Source: Paracoccus zeaxanthinifaciens ATCC 21588
Lineage (GTDB): Bacteria > Pseudomonadota > Alphaproteobacteria > Rhodobacterales > Rhodobacteraceae
DNA: 64,000 nucleotides
Direction of reading: 5' to 3'
Assembly: GCF_000420145.1 (NCBI RefSeq)
Contig: NZ_ATUJ01000007.1
Span: 1-64,000 of the forward strand
The translations under genes were made by a program, and so were the position numbers. How positions within the stretch are numbered: position 1 is the first letter of the stretch; each line of letters starts with the position of its first letter. Under the pieces are notes generated by a model. It did no database searches and had not been told where the DNA came from. It saw only the letters and a program-made list of their open reading frames with translations. This document shows, in pieces, positions 32,422-40,805 of this stretch.

Positions 32422-32920
32422 GGCGATACGCCTCAGGGAAGCCACGCCCGACGATGCGCGGGCCGTCGCGGATATCTGGAACCCGATCATCCGCGACACC
32501 GCCATCTCGTTCTGGCCGACCGAGCGTTGCGCCGACGAGGTGTCGGGCATCATCCGCACGCGCCTGTCGAACGGGCGCGCGTTCCTCGTGGCGGTGCGGG
32601 GGGAACGCGTCCTGGGCTTCGCGACCTATGACCAGTTCCGCGGCGGCGCCGGCTACTCGCGCAGCATGGAGCACAGCATCAACGCCGCCCCCGAGGCGCG
32701 CGGACATGGCGTCGGCCGCCTGCTGCTGCGCGGGATCGAGGATCACGCCCGCGCGGCGGGGCATCGGCTGATGATCGGCGGGATCACCGCCTCGAACACC
32801 GCGTCCATCGGGTTCCACCGGGCCATGGGCTATGTTGAATGGGGCCGGATCCCGGCTGCCGGATGGAAGTTCGGGGAATATCACGACCTTGTCTTCATGG
32901 GGCGCGATCTGCAGGCCTGA
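32411..32920 (+). CDS. GNAT-family N-acetyltransferase (phosphinothricin acetyltransferase-like)
   Basis: A 169-residue acyltransferase that uses acetyl-CoA. The N-terminal [19 protein letters not shown], the SxEHSI strand and the CoA-binding loop [14 protein letters not shown] (the Q/RxxGxG/A element) match the bar/pat-like subgroup, as does [15 protein letters not shown] and the C-terminal [10 protein letters not shown]. Substrate unknown: an amino acid or a phosphinothricin-like amine. ATG 32411 overlaps trpA by 11 bases, suggesting coupled expression. Confidence 0.85.
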   Translation: MQAEAIRLREATPDDARAVADIWNPIIRDTAISFWPTERCADEVSGIIRTRLSNGRAFLVAVRGERVLGFATYDQFRGGAGYSRSMEHSINAAPEARGHGVGRLLLRGIEDHARAAGHRLMIGGITASNTASIGFHRAMGYVEWGRIPAAGWKFGEYHDLVFMGRDLQA

Positions 32921-32982
32921 TCGCCAATGCGTGACAAATGCGCCCCTATCGCCGCACCGCGTTTGACGCTAGACTTGGTGGT

Positions 32983-33726
32983 ATGGATTGCTGTCACACG
33001 CCAGATTTCTGCCGCGGGCCCTGCCCTGAACTGCCGAAGCCGCGCAGCTTCTGGCAGCGCATCGGCGACCGCATGGCGGCCTTCCTGCAATCGCGCCGCG
33101 CGGCGACCCCGCCAGAACGCTCGGTCGCCTTCACCATCGCGGTGATCGCACTGGGGGCCAAGCTGGCCAAGGTCGACGGCACCGTCGCCCGGTCCGAGGT
33201 TGCAGCCTTCCGCCGCGTCTTCATCATCCCCCGCGCCGAGGAGAAGAACGCCGCCCGCGTCTTCGACCTGGCCCGTCAGGATGTCGCGGGTTATGACGCC
33301 TGGGCACGCCGCATCGCCGCGATGTTCGCGCCCGCCGATCCCGTTCTGATCGACGTGCTGGAAGGCCTGTTCGTGATCGCCGTGGCCGATGGCGACCTGC
33401 ACGAGGCCGAGATCGAGTTTCTGGACAATGTCGGCGCGATCTTCGGCATCACGCCGATCCAGATCGCGCAGATGCGTCACCGGCACGATCCCGGCGCGGC
33501 CTGCCCGCCCTGCCAGATGCTGGGTGTCAAACCCGACACGCCCCTGGCCGAGGCCCGCAAGCGTTGGCGCGAATTGTTGCGCGAAAGCCATCCCGACCGC
33601 GCCATCGGTCGCGGCCTGCCCCCCGAGGCGATCCGCCTGGCCGAGGCCCGGACCCGCCGCCTCAATGAGGCATGGGAGCAGTTCCGCAACATGCATTCGG
33701 AAACGCAGGCGCAGGGGGCCGCGTGA
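32983..33726 (+). CDS. DjlA-like co-chaperone (TerB-like domain plus J domain)
   Basis: A protein of about 247 residues: a helical TerB-like domain (about 45-150, FTIAVIALGAKLAKVDGTVARSE and VADGDLHEAEIEFLDNVGAIFG) followed by a C-terminal J domain with the HPD tripeptide in RESHPDRA that stimulates DnaK ATPase. Unlike enterobacterial DjlA no transmembrane anchor is seen. The chosen ATG 32983 yields an N terminus with four Cys in 14 residues (MDCCHTPDFCRGPC), possibly a metal site; an upstream ATG (32938) or an internal one is possible. It is coupled to the next gene by TGATG. Confidence 0.82.
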   Translation: MDCCHTPDFCRGPCPELPKPRSFWQRIGDRMAAFLQSRRAATPPERSVAFTIAVIALGAKLAKVDGTVARSEVAAFRRVFIIPRAEEKNAARVFDLARQDVAGYDAWARRIAAMFAPADPVLIDVLEGLFVIAVADGDLHEAEIEFLDNVGAIFGITPIQIAQMRHRHDPGAACPPCQMLGVKPDTPLAEARKRWRELLRESHPDRAIGRGLPPEAIRLAEARTRRLNEAWEQFRNMHSETQAQGAA

Positions 33727-34034
33727 TGCGGGCCCGGCGGCGCCTTGTCATGGCCGCCGCCATCGCGCTTGCCGGTCCTGCGCAGGCCGAACCCGAAGGC
33801 ATCATGCGCTTCCTGTTGGACAACATGCTGAACGGCACGGATCTGGATGCGCTGTCCGAGGGGCTGGAGCATCTTGGCCCCATCATCGGCGGCCTGGCCG
33901 AGCGGATCGACGATCCGCGGAACTTCCACGCCCCCGAGACGCTGCCGAACGGCGACATCCTTCTGCGCCGCCGGGATGACGCGCCCGCCGCCCCGCCGCC
34001 CATCGACCCCGACCAGCCGCAGATCAGCCTGTGA
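33726..34034 (+). CDS. Small periplasmic protein of a Rhodobacterales family
   Basis: A 102-residue protein with a signal peptide ending near AQA. The mature chain has a short amphipathic helical region (DALSEGLEHLGPIIGGLAERI) and a conserved-looking tail FHAPETLPNGDILLRRR, ending in an acidic/Pro stretch. From memory, similar short secreted proteins ending in LPNGDIxxRRR occur in Rhodobacterales and are sometimes mislabelled as AAA ATPases; this one has no P-loop. It begins at the DjlA-like stop (TGATG), and its TGA abuts the opposing TCA with no gap. Confidence 0.7.
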   Translation: MRARRRLVMAAAIALAGPAQAEPEGIMRFLLDNMLNGTDLDALSEGLEHLGPIIGGLAERIDDPRNFHAPETLPNGDILLRRRDDAPAAPPPIDPDQPQISL

Positions 34035-35879
34035 TCACTGCGTGTTGGCATCGGCCACGAGGCGGCGGTGCTTGCGCGCCTCGGCCAGCAGCGGCTCCAG
34101 CCGGGTGATGCCCTTGCCCTCCAGCGCGCGGATAAGGCGCAGGAACGCCTCGGCGGTGGCGATGCTGTCGCCCATCGCCGTGTGACGTGCATCGGGCGGG
34201 ATCGCGATGCCCAGCCGGCTTGTCAGGGCGTCCAGGCTGTGATCCGCCGAGACGCCCCAGATCATCGCGGACATGGCGACCGTGTCCAGCACGGTATTGT
34301 CGAAACGCGCGCCCGTCCGGGGGACCGCCCGCCGAAGAAAGCCCATGTCGAAGGGCGCGTTATGGGCGATCAGCACAGCATCGTCGCAGAAATGCCGGAA
34401 TGCGCCCAGGGCGGCGGTCAGGTCAGGGGCGTCGGCCACCATCGCATCCGTGATGCCGTGGATGCGGGTCGAGCCCGGCGGGATCGGTCGGCCCGGGTTC
34501 ACCAGCGTCTCGAACCTCTCGCCCGTCAGGCGGCCGCGCGCGATGCGAAGACCGGCGATCTGGACGATCTGATCCTCGGTCGAAAGGCCGGTCGTCTCGG
34601 TGTCGAAGACGACGCAGGTCAGATCGCCCAGCCGGTCCGAGGCCGCACCCCGCCGCGCCAGCGCGAAATCATAGGTGACGCCGTGATCGCTGCCGACTTC
34701 CGGCGCGAGCTGAAGGGGCATCACCAGGGCTGCGCCCTCGGGCCAGATGCCGGTGGCGTGGCGGGCCAGGATCTCGGCCCCGTCCAGGTCCGGTTGCGCG
34801 GGGTCGGGGCATTCGCGCAGCCATCGCTCCAGATCGTCCATCGCGACGGGCGGGCCCGAGCCTGCGATGGTCACCTGAACCTCGTCCGGGGCGGTGATCC
34901 GCATTCGCGCAACCGCATCGGGCAGGCGTCCCGCCAGCGCGACGATCAGCGCATTCATCGAATCCGCATCCGCCCTAAGGCGCAGGTCCGGCAGTGCGTC
35001 GGTGGAAACGCCTGCGAATATCTCGGACGGGCGGGCCGTGTTCGGGGTTGCCTGCGCATCGGTCGACAGATCGCGCAGGGCGGCGGCCAGGCCGCGTCCC
35101 TCGGAGCGGATCGCCTGCGCCAGCTGCGGCGGGATCGGTCCGTCCAGCGCATCCAGCATCGGCACCAGCGACGAGGCGTGACGCCGCAAAGCCTCGATCC
35201 GGTCGCGGTCGGGTGCCTGGCGCAGGGCGTCGCGCAGGATCAGCAGGCGGCCCGCATCCATCACGCGCAGCCGCCCGGACAGGTGGCGGCCCGCATGGGT
35301 CAGGCAGGCAAGGTCCGTGGCCGTCGCCCCCGCGGCCAAGCGCCCCTCGGCTGCGTGAATGCCCGCACCCTGCAGATGCCGGTCCAACGGCTGATCCAGG
35401 CCCAGCCCCGGCAGCAACCGCGCAGCCGAGGCGTTGTAGAATACCACGCGCCCCCGCCGGTCGATCATCACGGCACCTGCGCCGAAATCGGCCAGGATCT
35501 CCTCCAACGCGGCCTTTTCGCGCAGCGTTTCGGCGGCGTGATCCTCGATGGCGTCGGCAAGGGCGCGGTCGCTCTCGGCGCGGGCGCGGGCGGCCTCGGT
35601 GGCGGCGGGGCCCAGATCGCCCAGCCATCGGGTGTCCGCCGGATCGCGCCCCGTGCGCAGCGCGCCTGCCACCCCCTCGATCGGGCGGGCGACGTTGCGG
35701 TCCAGCACATACCACAGCGCCGTCAGCGTGCCCGTCAATCCGAAGCCCAGCACAAGCCCGGCCTGGATGATCGCGTCCACCCCCCGCCCCGAGGCCGCGA
35801 TCCACAGCGCAGCCACCGTCAGGACCGCCGCCGCTGCCAGCGCGGCGATACACAGCAGCAGCAGCCTGCGTCTCAGCAT
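34035..35879 (-). CDS. Membrane sensor-like protein fused to a DEDDh 3'-5' exonuclease
   Basis: A 614-residue protein in two halves. The N-terminal half looks like a sensor kinase: two membrane helices (about 5-29 and 36-58), a HAMP-like segment, a helix, a PAS-like domain (about 122-170), then a helical region with H234 (EALRRHASSLVPML) and a remnant ATPase domain (about 300-395) lacking a usable N box and G boxes. The C-terminal half (422-585) is a DnaQ-type exonuclease with all catalytic residues: D426, E428, D511 (LIAHNAPFD), H566 and D571. It is the last gene of the acetate cluster and overlaps the response regulator gene by 7 bases. The ligand and nucleic-acid target are unknown. Confidence 0.85.
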   Translation of the reverse strand: MLRRRLLLLCIAALAAAAVLTVAALWIAASGRGVDAIIQAGLVLGFGLTGTLTALWYVLDRNVARPIEGVAGALRTGRDPADTRWLGDLGPAATEAARARAESDRALADAIEDHAAETLREKAALEEILADFGAGAVMIDRRGRVVFYNASAARLLPGLGLDQPLDRHLQGAGIHAAEGRLAAGATATDLACLTHAGRHLSGRLRVMDAGRLLILRDALRQAPDRDRIEALRRHASSLVPMLDALDGPIPPQLAQAIRSEGRGLAAALRDLSTDAQATPNTARPSEIFAGVSTDALPDLRLRADADSMNALIVALAGRLPDAVARMRITAPDEVQVTIAGSGPPVAMDDLERWLRECPDPAQPDLDGAEILARHATGIWPEGAALVMPLQLAPEVGSDHGVTYDFALARRGAASDRLGDLTCVVFDTETTGLSTEDQIVQIAGLRIARGRLTGERFETLVNPGRPIPPGSTRIHGITDAMVADAPDLTAALGAFRHFCDDAVLIAHNAPFDMGFLRRAVPRTGARFDNTVLDTVAMSAMIWGVSADHSLDALTSRLGIAIPPDARHTAMGDSIATAEAFLRLIRALEGKGITRLEPLLAEARKHRRLVADANTQ

Positions 35880-36241
35880 TCGGCCAGAAGCCGCGCGATC
35901 TCGGCGCGCAGCTCGTTCAGCTCGAATGGCTTGGCGATGAAACCGTCGGCCCCAAGCGCCAGCCCCTTGCGACGCTCGACCACGGAACCGCGCGCGGTCA
36001 TCAGCAGCACGCGCGTATGGGCCAGCGCCGGATCCGCGCGCAGGTCCTGCACGATCTGATAGCCCGAGATGTCGGGCAGCATCACGTCCAGCAGCACGAG
36101 GTCGGGCCGGTCGCGGCGGATGCGATCGACGGCACCCTCGCCGCAGGGCATGCGGTCGTGGCGATGACCGTCGCGGGTCAGCAGAAAGTCCAGCGCGGCG
36201 GCGATATTGTCCTCATCCTCGATGATCAGGATGTCAGCCAT
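35873..36241 (-). CDS. Single-domain response regulator
   Basis: A 122-residue CheY-like receiver with no output domain. Acidic pocket residues lie in LIIEDEDN, the phosphoacceptor is D52 in LLDVMLPD, T83 in LMTARG and K105 in FIAKPFE complete the site. Being single-domain it must act by protein contact or as a phosphate shuttle. It overlaps the membrane-protein gene upstream by 8 bases and the pseudokinase-exonuclease downstream by 7, so the most direct reading is that these products work together. Confidence 0.9.
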   Translation of the reverse strand: MADILIIEDEDNIAAALDFLLTRDGHRHDRMPCGEGAVDRIRRDRPDLVLLDVMLPDISGYQIVQDLRADPALAHTRVLLMTARGSVVERRKGLALGADGFIAKPFELNELRAEIARLLAEC

Positions 36242-36734
36242 TTGCGGACCCGCAGACGGCGGCAAAGGCCACGTCGTCCCGCGGCGCATCGACCCAATCG
36301 CCACGCGCGGGGCGGATGCGCCCGCCGGTGCAGTCGAACTGCTGCGGCACGACCAGCGTCTGGCCGCGGCGTTCGACCAGGATGATCTCGGCCTGGCGGT
36401 TGCCCTGATCGGTCGGCTGCACGGTGGCGGGATCCAGCGCGGCAAAGCGAACCTCGACCGGCGCAAGATAGGTCCAGGGCGCCCAGGGCTGGCTGTCGCG
36501 ACCGACCAGCAGCACCTGCGAGCCCTGCGGCAGGCGGTCCTGCGCCCGCCCGAACCAGGCATAGTCGTTCCAGATCGAATACCCCACCATCGCAAGACCG
36601 ATCGCCGCGGGCAGCAGCCAGGGCGCCGGTGCCAGGCCCAGCTTGCGCGCCAGGTGCATCAGCGCATAGCCGAGCGCCGCCGCCCCGATCCCCACCGCGA
36701 TCACGCCCAAAAGTTCGACACCCACGCCCGTCAT
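36234..36734 (-). CDS. Hypothetical membrane protein in the acetate-regulation cluster
   Basis: A 166-residue protein with two N-terminal hydrophobic helices (about 5-27 and 38-58) followed by a periplasm- or cytoplasm-facing domain of about 100 residues containing WNDYAWFGRAQDRLP and a late Cys pair (FDCTGG and AVCGSANG) that could form a disulfide, favouring a periplasmic location. I know no named family. It overlaps the DUF294 gene by ATGA and the response regulator by 8 bases. Confidence 0.7.
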   Translation of the reverse strand: MTGVGVELLGVIAVGIGAAALGYALMHLARKLGLAPAPWLLPAAIGLAMVGYSIWNDYAWFGRAQDRLPQGSQVLLVGRDSQPWAPWTYLAPVEVRFAALDPATVQPTDQGNRQAEIILVERRGQTLVVPQQFDCTGGRIRPARGDWVDAPRDDVAFAAVCGSANG

Positions 36735-38539
36735 TGCAGTATTCCCTTTCCATGGCCGATGGCCGATTGCATCCCCCGCACGACGACGAAGGCGTCGCGC
36801 AGGTGGCTGCGTTCAAAGTCCGGCAGATCCGCCGGAGAGAGATAGTTGTCGGGCTTGCGCCCCGCCGACACAAGCTGCGCCTGGTTGTCCAGCCGCGCCG
36901 TCTGGATCATGTCATAGGCCGCGATCAGGTCCCGCGCCCCCGAGGCCGAGATCACCTGCCGATCCTCGGCATCCTCGAGCCTTGCGCGCGTGTTGACCGT
37001 GCCGATCCGGCCCTGCAGGGCATAGACGCGGGCAAGGTCGGTCACCGGCACGACGCCGTTGTGCTTCATGTCGATATGGTTGCGATGTTCGCCCGAACGG
37101 ATGGTCGCGAACCCACCGATCAGCCCGAGCGGCGGGCGATGCTTGAGCGAATTCGCGATCATGTGCGCCACGAAGATCGAGTTCTTCGAGGCCGCCGCCA
37201 GCGTGTCGCGCTGCAGACCGGCCAGCAGTGCGGCGTCCCCGCCGATGGCGCGCAGATCGAACATCACGGATGACAGCATCTGCGCCTCGGGGCTGGGATG
37301 GGCGATCCAGTCGCGGAAATAGCCCTGCCAGACCGGCAGCGGCTGACGCCAGCGCGGGTTCGTCGCCATCATGTCGCCGGGGCAATAGACATAGCCGCAG
37401 GCATCCAGCCCGTCCGAGACCAGGCCCGCGAACTTGGTGAACCACGGGTCGTCGGGATCGGCCCCCTCGGCTAGGATGAGGCAATTGTCCTGGTCGCTGA
37501 CGCTGGTCTGTTCCTGCCGCCCTTGGCTGCCGCAGGCGGCCCAGCACCAGGCGGCGGGGGCCGGGCCAAGACGCTGCGCCGCAAGATCCAGCAGTCGGCG
37601 CGTCACCGCGTCGGCCACGTCGGTGATCATGCGGGTGATGATCTCGTGCCGCTGGTTGGCCTTGACCAGTTGGACCAGCAGTTCGGGGATCCGGGCGGTC
37701 ACGCGCGCCATCTCGGATGCGCTGCCCGATTGCGCGATCTCGCGGATGAGACCGGGGGCCGAGATGGCCTGCACGCGCATCAGGTCGGTCTGGCTGATCA
37801 TGCCGACGAAGCGCCCATCCTCGACCACCGGCAGGTGGCCGACGCGACGTTCCAGCATCACGTTCAGCACGTCATAGCCAAGCGCATCGGGCGCAAGCGT
37901 GATCGGGTCGGGCGTCATCACCTCGGACACGGGGCGGCGCATGTCCAGCCCCTCGGCGACGACGCGGTTCGACATGTCGCGGATCGTCAGCAGCCCGATC
38001 AGCGCCCCGCCCGAGGTCACGCCGAGGCTGCTGATCCCCGCATCGCGCATCTTGCGCGCGGCTTCGATCACGGGGGTGTCGGGGGCGCAGGACAGCGGCG
38101 CGCGGGTTAGAAGGTCCTGCACCTTCAGCGCGGCCAGATCCGATCCGCGCCCCGGCCCGCGCCCGCGGTCGAAGAAGCGCGCGACGCTGCGGTGATCGCG
38201 GATCAGCCGCTGCAATTCCTCGCGCGGCAGCATCAGGATGCGGCAATCCTCCTCGGCCATGGCGGTGGTGACGGCGACGCCGTCGCGCAGCAGCCCGCGT
38301 TCGCCGAAGCTGTTGCGCGGGCCCAGCTGGGACACGCTGTCGCCATTGCGGTCGGTGACCACGACCCGCCCCGACCGGATCAGATAGATCCCCGGCAGGC
38401 GTTCCCCGAAGGCATAGATCGTCTGCCCCGCCGCGAATTCCCTTTGGCCGAAGGAACGGGCGACACGCGCCTGCTCGTCCTGCCCAAGGCCGTCATAGGG
38501 ATGCACGGTGGCAATGAAGCCCGCGATATCCGTCGTCAT
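36731..38539 (-). CDS. cNMP-binding/CBS/DUF294 nucleotidyltransferase-like regulator
   Basis: A 602-residue cytoplasmic protein with four parts: a cyclic-nucleotide-binding domain (about 14-125, IYLIRSGRVVV and FGERGLLRDG), two CBS repeats (about 137-260) that commonly sense adenine nucleotides, a DUF294 nucleotidyltransferase-like domain with the C-GS-QGRQE motif at 336-343 and acidic D349/D351, and a helical C-terminal substrate-binding-like domain. The neighbourhood of DUF294, DnaQ-like exonuclease and acetate symporter is known from other Proteobacteria such as Pseudomonas. GlnD-like nucleotidylation of a partner is plausible but unproven. Confidence 0.9.
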   Translation of the reverse strand: MTTDIAGFIATVHPYDGLGQDEQARVARSFGQREFAAGQTIYAFGERLPGIYLIRSGRVVVTDRNGDSVSQLGPRNSFGERGLLRDGVAVTTAMAEEDCRILMLPREELQRLIRDHRSVARFFDRGRGPGRGSDLAALKVQDLLTRAPLSCAPDTPVIEAARKMRDAGISSLGVTSGGALIGLLTIRDMSNRVVAEGLDMRRPVSEVMTPDPITLAPDALGYDVLNVMLERRVGHLPVVEDGRFVGMISQTDLMRVQAISAPGLIREIAQSGSASEMARVTARIPELLVQLVKANQRHEIITRMITDVADAVTRRLLDLAAQRLGPAPAAWCWAACGSQGRQEQTSVSDQDNCLILAEGADPDDPWFTKFAGLVSDGLDACGYVYCPGDMMATNPRWRQPLPVWQGYFRDWIAHPSPEAQMLSSVMFDLRAIGGDAALLAGLQRDTLAAASKNSIFVAHMIANSLKHRPPLGLIGGFATIRSGEHRNHIDMKHNGVVPVTDLARVYALQGRIGTVNTRARLEDAEDRQVISASGARDLIAAYDMIQTARLDNQAQLVSAGRKPDNYLSPADLPDFERSHLRDAFVVVRGMQSAIGHGKGILQ

Positions 38540-38562
38540 GCGCCCTTCCCCATCCGCAAGCT

Positions 38563-38589
38563 GCCCGCCCCCGGTCGACGGGGGCGGGC
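38563..38589 (-). terminator. Hairpin between the symporter and DUF294 genes
   Basis: Eleven-base GC arms GCCCGCCCCCG and CGGGGGCGGGC enclose GTCGA. No T run follows on the minus strand, so it may attenuate rather than end transcription after the symporter gene, or protect the transcript 3' end. Confidence 0.55.
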
Positions 38590-38596
38590 ATTGTCG

Positions 38597-40405
38597 TCAA
38601 TGGCTGACCGCATCGCCCGCGCCGCGCGGCACACGGATGCTGTCGACCAGCTCCTGCACCTCCAGCGGGGGCTCCTCGGTGGCGTTCGACACGACATAGG
38701 CCACGCCGAAGTTGATCAGCGCACCGATCACCCCGAAGGACGCCGGAGAGATGCCGAACACCCAGTTGGCCGCCGTGTCCTCCAGCATGTTGGTGCCCGC
38801 GATGAAGAACCAACCCTTGTAGGTGAAGATGTACAGCAGCGTGGACAGGATGCCCGCGAGCATGCCCGCGATCGCGCCCTGCTTGTTGATGCGCTTCGAG
38901 AAGATGCCCATCATCAGCACCGGGAAGATCGAGCTTGCGGCAAGACCGAAGGCCAGCGCCACCGTCTGGGCCGCGAAGCCCGGCGGGTTCAGACCCAGCA
39001 TCGTGGCGACCAGGATCGACACCGCCATCGAGATGCGGGCCGCCAGAAGTTCGCCCTTCTCGCTGATGTTGGGGTTGATCGCGCCCTTCACCAGATCGTG
39101 GCTGACCGCGCCCGAAATCGCCAGAAGCAGGCCCGCCGCCGTGGACAGCGCCGCCGCAAGGCCGCCTGCGGCCACGATGGCGATGACCCAGCCGGGCAGG
39201 TTCGCGATCTCGGGGTTGGCAAGGACCATGATGTCGTTGTTCACGGTCGTCAGCTCGTTCCCCTGCAGGTTCTGCTCGGCGATGACGGCCGACAGAGCCT
39301 CGTTCTCGGCGCCGTCGTTATAGTACTGGATCATGCCGTCGCCGTTCTTGTCCTCCCAGTTGAGAAGACCGGTGACCTGCCAGTTGCGCATCCACGCCTT
39401 TTCGGGATCGTTCTCGATCGCGTCCAGCGACACGGCGGGCTGGCTGAAGGTCTGCCCGCTTTCGGCACCGGGCCACATGGTGGCGGTCAGGTTGAAGCGC
39501 GACATCGAACCGACCGCAGGCGCGACGGTATAGAGCAGCGCGATGAAGACCAGCGCCCAGCCGGCCGACTTGCGCGCATCCGACACCTTCGGCACGGTGA
39601 AGAAGCGGATGATGACATGCGGCAGACCCGCCGTGCCGATCATCAGCGCCAGCGTGAACAGCACCATGTCCAGCGTGGACTTGTGATGCCCGGTATAGGA
39701 CTTGAAGCCCAGATCCGTGACCACCTGGTCCAGCGTCGCCAGGAACTTGCCGCCGCCCTCGTTCAGGGATCCGAACAGGCCCGTCTGCGGCAGCACATGG
39801 CCGGTCAGCTGCATCGCGATGAAGACCGCCGGGATCGTATAGGCGATGATCAGCACGATGTACTGGGCGACCTGCGTGTAGGTGATGCCCTTCATCCCGC
39901 CAAGCACGGCATAGACGAAGACGAGCCCCGCCCCGATCCACAGACCGGTCGAGTTCGACACCTCGAGATAGCGCGAGAAGGTGACGCCGACGCCGGTCAT
40001 CTGGCCGATCACGTAGGTGATCGAGATGATCAGAAGGCAGATGACGCCGATGATCCGCGCGGTCTGGCTGTAGAACCGGTCGCCGATGAATTCGGGCACG
40101 GTGAACTTGCCGAACTTGCGCAGATAGGGCGCAAGCAGCATCGCAAGCAGCACGTAGCCGCCCGTCCAGCCCATCAGGAAGGTCGAGTTGTCATAGCCCG
40201 TGAAGGCGATCAGACCCGCCATCGAGATGAAGGACGCGGCCGACATCCAGTCGGCGGCCGTCGCCATGCCGTTCATGACCGGCCCGACGCCGCGGTTGGC
40301 GGCATAGAACTCGGCGGTCGAACCGGCGCGGGCCCAGATCGCGATGCCGATATACAGCGCGAAGCTGAGGCCGATGAAGATGAGGTTCAGGGTAAACTGG
40401 CTCAT
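38597..40405 (-). CDS. Sodium:solute symporter large subunit, VC_2705/ActP type
   Basis: A 602-residue member of the SSS family with about 13 to 14 membrane helices. FYAANRGVGPVMNGMATAADWMSAASFIS near the start is the sodium/substrate region of the two-subunit VC_2705-type symporters, which are related to acetate permease ActP. A hydrophilic insertion of roughly 110 residues (about 285-395, with NWEDKNGDGMIQYYNDG) is typical of this subtype. With acs and the small DUF4212 subunit alongside, uptake of acetate or a similar short monocarboxylate is the best reading. Confidence 0.9.
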   Translation of the reverse strand: MSQFTLNLIFIGLSFALYIGIAIWARAGSTAEFYAANRGVGPVMNGMATAADWMSAASFISMAGLIAFTGYDNSTFLMGWTGGYVLLAMLLAPYLRKFGKFTVPEFIGDRFYSQTARIIGVICLLIISITYVIGQMTGVGVTFSRYLEVSNSTGLWIGAGLVFVYAVLGGMKGITYTQVAQYIVLIIAYTIPAVFIAMQLTGHVLPQTGLFGSLNEGGGKFLATLDQVVTDLGFKSYTGHHKSTLDMVLFTLALMIGTAGLPHVIIRFFTVPKVSDARKSAGWALVFIALLYTVAPAVGSMSRFNLTATMWPGAESGQTFSQPAVSLDAIENDPEKAWMRNWQVTGLLNWEDKNGDGMIQYYNDGAENEALSAVIAEQNLQGNELTTVNNDIMVLANPEIANLPGWVIAIVAAGGLAAALSTAAGLLLAISGAVSHDLVKGAINPNISEKGELLAARISMAVSILVATMLGLNPPGFAAQTVALAFGLAASSIFPVLMMGIFSKRINKQGAIAGMLAGILSTLLYIFTYKGWFFIAGTNMLEDTAANWVFGISPASFGVIGALINFGVAYVVSNATEEPPLEVQELVDSIRVPRGAGDAVSH

Positions 40406-40418
40406 GTCTGGTTCCCCC

Positions 40419-40676
40419 TCACTCGTCCACGCCGTGATCGCGGTCCAGCCTGTTCATCCGCGCGGCATAGAAGAAGATCAGCGCGATGAAGACCAGGATC
40501 GACCCCTGCTGGGCGAACCAGAACCCGAGGTCGGTTCCGCCGATCTTGATGGCCGACAGAAGCGGGCGCAGGATGATGGCGAAGCCGTAGGATACCAGCG
40601 CCCAGATCGCGAGGCATATCCAGATGATCCGGACATTCGCCTGCCAATAGGCGTTCGAAGATTGCTTGTCAGTCAT
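40419..40676 (-). CDS. Symporter small subunit (DUF4212)
   Basis: An 85-residue protein with two membrane helices (about 15-38 and 52-72) and a start AYWQANVRIIWICL characteristic of DUF4212, the small partner of VC_2705-type sodium:solute symporters, occupying the place YjcH has next to ActP. It lies 13 bases ahead of the large subunit, so the two are co-translated. Confidence 0.93.
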   Translation of the reverse strand: MTDKQSSNAYWQANVRIIWICLAIWALVSYGFAIILRPLLSAIKIGGTDLGFWFAQQGSILVFIALIFFYAARMNRLDRDHGVDE

Positions 40677-40766
40677 GTCCTGAGGTCCCTCCCTGTTCAG
40701 GCATGTCGGTCCCGCCCCTTTCGCTTGTCGCGTTCCCTGGCCGGCGGGTCAGCCGGGAACGGTTGG

Positions 40767-40797
40767 CGCGCGCGACGCTCCTCCTTCGTCGCGCGCG
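40767..40797 (-). terminator. Hairpin between acs and the symporter genes
   Basis: CGCGCGCGACG (40767-40777), nine-base loop, CGTCGCGCGCG (40787-40797): an 11-bp perfect stem without a T run. It could reduce read-through from acs into the symporter genes or stabilise the acs message. Confidence 0.6.
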
Positions 40798-40805
40798 TAT
40801 CTCGT

